The position numbers and the translations under genes were made by a program. 64,000 nt of DNA, from positions 372,001 through 436,000 of the forward strand of contig JABTTQ020000358.1 in the NCBI GenBank assembly GCA_016081115.2. The letters are read 5' to 3'. This DNA comes from Rehmannia glutinosa (lineage: Eukaryota; Streptophyta; Magnoliopsida; Lamiales; Orobanchaceae). This document shows, in pieces, positions 58,906-64,000 of this stretch. Numbering within the stretch: the first letter of the stretch is position 1; each line of letters opens with the position of its first letter. The notes under the pieces are model-generated. The model saw nothing but the letters and a program-made list of their open reading frames with translations, was not told where the DNA came from and made no database searches.

Positions 58906-60806
58906 GCAGGCAGAATTTGCCACTATGCATCAAGACAGCTTGCCTTCTGCAAACCACCGCCGGCGCCGCCGTTGCGACTGGCGGCAAATGGAACACACAA
59001 CTGAGAGATCTCTCCAAACAAGGCCAATACAGCCAAGCTCTGATCCTTTACCGCCAAATGCTGCGCTCTGGCGCCACCCCTAACGCCTTCACCTTCCCTT
59101 TCATTCTCAAGTCCTCAGCCGCCCTATCCCTCCCTCTTCCCGGAGCACAGCTCCATTGTCACGTAATCAAGTCCGGTTGCCACTTGGAACCCTTCGTCCA
59201 GACGGCTTTAATTTCTATGTACTGTAGGTTCTGTTTACTTGAGCATGCGTACAATGTGTTTGATGAAATTCCTGAGTCGACTAGACTAACGGTTTGCTAC
59301 AATGCTTTGATATCTGGTTTTGTTCAGAAGACAAGATTCTCAAATGGGTTGCTTTTGTTACATGAAATGAGGGTTAAAGGGGTACCGCTTAATGCGGTAA
59401 CAATTTTGGGATTGGTTCCTGGATGTACGATTCCCCTGCATTTGGGTTTGGGGATGTCGCTGCATTGCTTGACTCTAAAACATGGTTTGAGCACTGATTT
59501 GGCTGTTGCGAACTGCTTTTTGTCAATGTATCTCCGTTGTGGGTCTATTGGGTCGGCAAGGAAGTTGTTTGATGAAATGCCTGAGAAGAATTTGATTACT
59601 TGGAATGCATTGATATCTGGGTACTCACAAAATGGGCTTGGTGCAGAGGTTTTGGATCTCTACCGAGATATGGAATCATTCAATGTGTGCCCTGACGAGG
59701 TGACACTCGTTGGCGTCTTGTCATCTTGTGCTAACCTTGGCGCACAAAAAATCGGTCGGGAGGTAGAAGAAATGATACATCGTCGTGGATTTGGATATAA
59801 TCCGTTTTTGAAGAATTCATTAATTAGCATGTACGCTAGGTGTGGTAACTTGGTAAAAGCGCGGGCTATTTTCGACTCAATGCCGAACAAGAATTTGGTT
59901 TCATGGACGGCCATCATAGGCGGCTATGGTATGCACGGACATGGAGATATTGCCGTGGAGCTTTTTGATGAGATGATCAGAACAGGTATTCGACCGGATA
60001 AGGCAGTTTTTGTTTCTGTTTTGACGGCATGTAGTCACGCAGGGCTGACTGAAAAGGGGTTGGCTTATTTTCACTCAATGGAGAAGATATATAATCTGAA
60101 ACCTAGTTCAGAACACTATTCGTGTGTCGTGGATCTTTTAGGCCGGGCAGGTCGGTTGGGAGAAGCAGGCCGGCTAATTGAATCAATGCCAATGGAGCCC
60201 GATGGCCCAATATGGGGAGCCCTTCTGGGTGCATGCAAAATCCATAAGAATGTGCATTTAGCAGAGTTAGCTTTTGAAAAAGTCGTCAAGCTTGAACCGA
60301 CGAATATAGGTTATTACGTGCTCTTATCGAACATTTATTATGAAACGGGCGATATGGAAGGTGTGTTGAGGGTTCGGGTGATGATGCGAGAACGTGGACT
60401 GAAAAAGGATCCGGGTTATAGCTACGTTGAATGTAAAGGGAGGACACATCTGTTTATGGCTGGGGATAGAAGTCATCCTCGGGTGAAAGAGATATACGCG
60501 ATGTTGGAGAAGTTGGAAGATTTAGCAAAGAAATGTGGCGAAAAAGAGAACGAAAAGCAGCAAAGAGATCAAATTACGGGTAATATGGCTGTGCACAGCG
60601 AGAGGTTGGCGATTGCATTTGCTCTCTTAAATAGTGATTGGGAAAAAGAGGAGATTCTTGTTATTAAGAATTTGAGGATATGTGGAGATTGTCATGTGTT
60701 TGTAAAATCAGTGAGCAGGTTTGTAAATTGTCAGTTTGTTGTAAGGGATGCGACCCGTTTTCACCATTTTAAGGGTGGGTCTTGTTCTTGTAATGACTAC
60801 TGGTGA
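58902..60806 (+). CDS. MEF10: DYW-class pentatricopeptide repeat protein, MEF10-like RNA editing factor
   Basis: An intronless 634-codon frame. The N-terminus (about 1-30) is Ala/Thr-rich and suits an organelle targeting signal. About 35-470 hold PLS-type PPR repeats (for example NALISGFVQ, LFDEMPEKNLITWNALISGYSQNG). E/E+ motifs follow (LLGACKIHKNV, GYYVLLSNIY, PGYSYVECKG). The C-terminal DYW deaminase domain has HSE at 565-567, CGDC at 594-597 and the final CSCNDYW. Length and sequence agree closely with Arabidopsis MEF10, a mitochondrial C-to-U editing factor. The repeats would bind a site just upstream of an edited cytidine. All zinc-ligand and catalytic positions I can check are present. 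Intact. Confidence 0.92.
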   Translation: MSRQNLPLCIKTACLLQTTAGAAVATGGKWNTQLRDLSKQGQYSQALILYRQMLRSGATPNAFTFPFILKSSAALSLPLPGAQLHCHVIKSGCHLEPFVQTALISMYCRFCLLEHAYNVFDEIPESTRLTVCYNALISGFVQKTRFSNGLLLLHEMRVKGVPLNAVTILGLVPGCTIPLHLGLGMSLHCLTLKHGLSTDLAVANCFLSMYLRCGSIGSARKLFDEMPEKNLITWNALISGYSQNGLGAEVLDLYRDMESFNVCPDEVTLVGVLSSCANLGAQKIGREVEEMIHRRGFGYNPFLKNSLISMYARCGNLVKARAIFDSMPNKNLVSWTAIIGGYGMHGHGDIAVELFDEMIRTGIRPDKAVFVSVLTACSHAGLTEKGLAYFHSMEKIYNLKPSSEHYSCVVDLLGRAGRLGEAGRLIESMPMEPDGPIWGALLGACKIHKNVHLAELAFEKVVKLEPTNIGYYVLLSNIYYETGDMEGVLRVRVMMRERGLKKDPGYSYVECKGRTHLFMAGDRSHPRVKEIYAMLEKLEDLAKKCGEKENEKQQRDQITGNMAVHSERLAIAFALLNSDWEKEEILVIKNLRICGDCHVFVKSVSRFVNCQFVVRDATRFHHFKGGSCSCNDYW

Positions 60807-61310
60807 AACTTTTTTTTTTTTTTTTGGCATATTTGATTTGCAAATCTGGCTCGGGTAATTACCATTATTTTCCAAATATTCAGGATTTTCCAGAAGGAAA
60901 TGGACATGAATATGCTCTTTCAAAAATCCAAGTTCAAACACTTTTCTATAAAAAAAACATATTATATCCTATGAAGCACCGATACCTCTCTCAAGTTCAC
61001 GCATCCGTGTCGGATACGCTCCGAATAGCGATATGTCTTGGACACGTATAAATACGTATCCACAAAGTGTCTAAATTTTTTATAAAAAGGAAAGAAAAAG
61101 AAAAAAACACCCCGACACCCATGTATGCGAGAGAACAAAGATGTATCCTTCTAGAATATGTGTAAATCTACATATGGAAAAGTCACGTCCTTCAAAATTT
61201 CATGTAGATCTATAGATGGGAAGAACAAAATAGCAAAAAACACCACGTGGTTTTATCAATCATCTCCTCGATCGCGATGTTGTTTCCCTATTTGCCGTGT
61301 CAATCCTTCT
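60807..61310. other. PPR gene 3' flank and intergenic DNA
   Basis: It starts with a poly-T run at 60810-60825. GCACCGATACCTCTCTC... GTGTCGGATACG near 60975-61020 contains repeated (G/C)GATAC motifs of a type seen as short repeats in other plant genomes. No gene is visible. Confidence 0.4.
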
Positions 61311-61838
61311 TGTTGAATTTTCCACCCCATGTGTGGTAAATACTATTCCTTTGGTAGAGCACCAACCAACCAACACCACCAAGTCTTCAATGGTTGGTTG
61401 CCAAACTTTATTGACAAAGTTTGTTCACATGTTGGAATTGGGCATGGAAAATGCCATATAAAAGGGTTTCATCTCTTGAATGCAAAATCACACCAAGCAA
61501 TTAGCATTTTAGCAATTGCAAGAGAAGAGAGAAAATAGAGAGTAGAGAGTGTATCTATAAGTGTGTTTTGAGTGAAGAAAAGAGAGAAAAATTAGTAGTA
61601 ATTTTTCATTCTCACCCAAAATAAAGATTCTTATTTTTCGGGTATTCCAAGTTGAGTAACTTGAGATAATTTGTGTATCCCCTATTTTTGGGAGAAATAT
61701 TGTAAGCCTACTATACATTTAGTGGAGGATTTATCCGGACTGATCTCGTGGTTTTTCCCATTTGGGTTTTCCACGTAAAAATTCTTGTGTCCTATTTTTT
61801 ATCGTCTTGCACTATTATTCTTGGTTTGGTTCCCATTT
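61311..61838 (+). mobile_element. Copia-type solo LTR or LTR fragment
   Basis: It begins TGTTGAATTTTCCACCCCATG and ends TTCTTGGTTTGGTTCCCA. TATAAAAG is at 61457-61464. The 3' half carries the GTGGTTTTTCCCATTTGGGT...CCACGT stretch typical of plant Copia (Tork-like) LTRs. No gag-pol follows. A clear target-site duplication is not visible. Confidence 0.6.
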
Positions 61839-62333
61839 TTAATCTAGATAGGTGGAAAAAGATTTTACTATTCCATTTGTCTTAGGTGTCATTTATTTTG
61901 GCACTCTTTCCCAACACTTCTCTCTTCCATAAATCAATTATGCACCTTTAATTTATCTTCAATCTTGAGTCTTCACAATTCAATTTTTCATTCTTTCTCT
62001 ATAAATGAAAAAAACAATGGAAGTAGATACATACGGAAGAAATGAGAGAGAAGGGTTGAGAGGTGTAGTAGTGGGTTCACCTATCTTGTCATTTCCTTTT
62101 CACAAAATGTTGTGACAATATAGTTTATGGTGTCAAACATTTGGAAAAGAAAGAAATTGACTATATTTTTTAATAAGGTTGTAATGATATTATGCAAATA
62201 TGATAATTAATTGTTGAATTTTGTCAATTTAGTAGGTACGAAATTTATAATTGTACTATGTTAGACTTTTTATATTTGTATGTTTATAAATGAGAAAAAA
62301 TATTATATTTGAAGTTGAAAAACAATTTTTTTA
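61839..62333. other. AT-rich intergenic DNA
   Basis: No gene or repeat structure is recognised. It ends where LINE ORF1 sequence begins. Confidence 0.4.
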
Positions 62334-63377
62334 TTGTACTTAGTACGTCTATCATCTGCCCCTCCCGCCCACCTACTGCCGTCCCATGATCAATTGGGCA
62401 TTCAATGTTCCCTTAATGGGAATCCACATGGCCCCACGCCCATGCCTCTCATTATACAAAAGGAAAATAATTCCCTGCACCACATTTTAAAGGTTAATGA
62501 TGCCCAAAATTTGGCATTTGGCTCTAAATACAAGAATGGGCCTCACGCCCAACACCCCTCATGCGCTGCGGTCTTCAATGTTGTGGACCCAGGTGTTTGC
62601 TTGTCCCCCTTTAATTTGCCAGCCCATAACGTCAACTTGGTCCCACCACATCACTCTCACTCAGCTGCTGCCGAGATGCCCAGGCCGGACGACGATTCGC
62701 GTGCGTTGTTGGGCCAACGCCTTGATGAGGCCCACACGTTCTCTAGCAGTACGGCCCAGTCTTCCTCAGCTGCTATTGGGTCCGAGTCCAACTCCTACAC
62801 CCCACCCACAAACCTCAGCCATTCGTCCAGCCCGAATCTTCTTAACACCCAAGCCCAATCCGCCTTATCCTCCTTGCCGTGCCCAGATAACATCTCCTCA
62901 GCCAACATCGCCATGGACCCCGCTCTTTTGGCAACGGTGTATGCCATAGAGGAAGTGGGATTCAATACTTCAAAGGGTGGCCCATTTATTGCTGCTGCAG
63001 GTTATGGAAATAAATCCAACACAGCCCAATCCATTATTGCCCCTCATGTGATTAATATTGATCCAACAAATCATGTTCTCCCTCAAGTCCAGCTGCCAGG
63101 CGATCATGGTAGCTCTGACATGCATTGTTCGAATAAATCCACAAATCAAAACGACCACACTTTGCCTAATGAAGCTGGGAAAATATTCAGTGGCCCTATC
63201 AACACCTCAAAAATGCCCGAAACATTCAAGAAATTGGGAGCGGACAAATTTCCCAAGTCACCAAAAAAAGGAGTTAAATCGGGAAAGCTCGTGCACACTA
63301 TTTTAGCTAAAGGAGGGAACCAACGAAAACAAAATCGATCAGGTGTTTCTAAATCCTCTTCTCACTCTACTAGTTAA
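62334..63377 (+). pseudogene. LINE ORF1 C-terminal part, 5'-truncated copy
   Basis: Open for 347 codons to the TAG/TAA at the end, but it has no ATG and lacks the N-terminal domain. The first residues follow AT-rich DNA, so the element is 5'-truncated, as is usual for LINEs. The protein is Pro/Ser/His/Asn-rich and aligns with the minus-strand ORF1 at 26789-25750 (for example KVNDAQNLAFGSKYKNGP versus KVKDAQQTFAFDNYNKNGP). It ends in a Lys-rich tail (KKGVKSGKL) two bases before the endonuclease ATG. Confidence 0.75.
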
Positions 63378-63379
63378 TT

Positions 63380-64000
63380 ATGTCGATTAATTTTTTAACG
63401 TGGAATGTGAGGGGTATTGCTAATCCGGGTAGTCAACGTCATTTGCATGCTCTAATTAATCGCCATAATTTGCTTCTTGTTGCGCTTTTAGAACCTATGA
63501 CTTTGCCGGAGTTTAGTTTCTATTGTCGTAGATTTGGCTTTAATAATGGGTTGAGTAATTGTTCTAATCACATTTGGATTATGTCATTGTTCACTTACAT
63601 TTTGACATTCTTATTGATCATGCATAATTGTTCTTTGTAGGTTGACATCATTTTGTTACCTCGGCTATTTATTTATTTGACTTTTTGTGTATGCTAAATG
63701 TGATAGAGTAGCTAGATATGATTTGTGGGACAACTTGCGTGAGATTGCTATTAGTATGGAGGGTTACCCTGGCTTGTTAGCGGGGACTTTAACATCTTTT
63801 TGCATGACCACGAGAGGATTGGTGGTACTACTGATAGGTCTGATGAGATGTTAGATTTTGCTTATATGATTGCGGATTGTGAGTTATTTGATGCGGGGTG
63901 TGAGGGGCCTATCTTTACGTGGGCTAGAGGTGGGCTTCAGGAGAGACTTGATAGGGCTTTGTATAATGAACACTGGGTGATGTGTTTCTTTTCTCGTTGT
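63380..64000 (+). pseudogene. LINE AP-endonuclease, start of ORF2, cut by the window edge
   Basis: ATG 63380 opens MSINFLTWNVRGIANPGSQR, the characteristic N-terminus of the plant L1 endonuclease (WNVRGI). A deletion or frameshift follows near 63560-63690. The later part in other frames includes the GDFN-type region near 63780 and WARGGLQERLDRALYNEHW at about 63921-63977. This copy is better preserved than the one at 25930-25142 but is already broken. RT would lie beyond the window. Confidence 0.75.

Noticed and set aside
1..64000. tRNA, rRNA or other structured RNA genes
   Set aside because: No cloverleaf with A/B boxes or rRNA-like sequence was seen by eye; a covariance-model scan would be needed to exclude small ncRNAs.

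Overview
The window is plant nuclear DNA, most likely from a eudicot. The signs are spliced GT-AG genes with close land-plant homologues, a DYW-class pentatricopeptide (PPR) gene, a plastid-type half-size ABC transporter, and dense LTR, LINE and MITE insertions of plant type. I cannot name the species.

Host genes occupy the two flanks. On the left, a LIF2/hnRNP Q-like RNA-binding gene (minus strand, 1090-6088, 8 coding exons) follows the cut C-terminus of an unrecognised gene (3-125). On the right are the 14-kDa replication protein A subunit (minus, 47078-48252), a chloroplast ABCB29-like transporter (minus, 49676-55634, 10 exons), a small putative tail-anchored protein gene with an apparent 1-nt deletion (minus, 56973-58068), and an intronless MEF10-like DYW PPR gene (plus, 58902-60806). 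The right edge (62334-64000) is a LINE fragment.

Between the LIF2-like gene and RPA3 lies a 36.6-kb nest of insertions (9535-46136), which can be read like Russian dolls. The outermost layer is a Ty3/Del-Tekay-like LTR, apparently solo, bounded by a GATAA target-site duplication. It holds a decayed endogenous pararetrovirus of Caulimoviridae type (about 10229-42890) in three pieces. The first interruption is an antisense LINE (12771-28702) with a 16-bp target-site duplication. That LINE is itself split by LTR element 1 (14041-22699). The second interruption is another Ty3-type LTR (32677 to about 42262), which is split by LTR element 2 (33518-41534, minus).

Elements 1 and 2 are one family. 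They have LTRs of about 1.48 kb, an initiator-Met-type primer-binding site, a Copia-type gag with a CCHC knuckle, no pol at all, and a second ORF that resembles the plant Transposase_32-like domain. Their LTRs carry an array of six or seven hairpins whose stems differ but whose loop is nearly always GTGGT. This family, with its hairpin array and gag+ORF2 coding pattern, is the strongest candidate for something undescribed. LINE pieces at 12.8-28.7 kb and at 62.3-64 kb are also one family.

The host genes look intact apart from the small gene. Almost everything in the nest is broken by frameshifts and stops.
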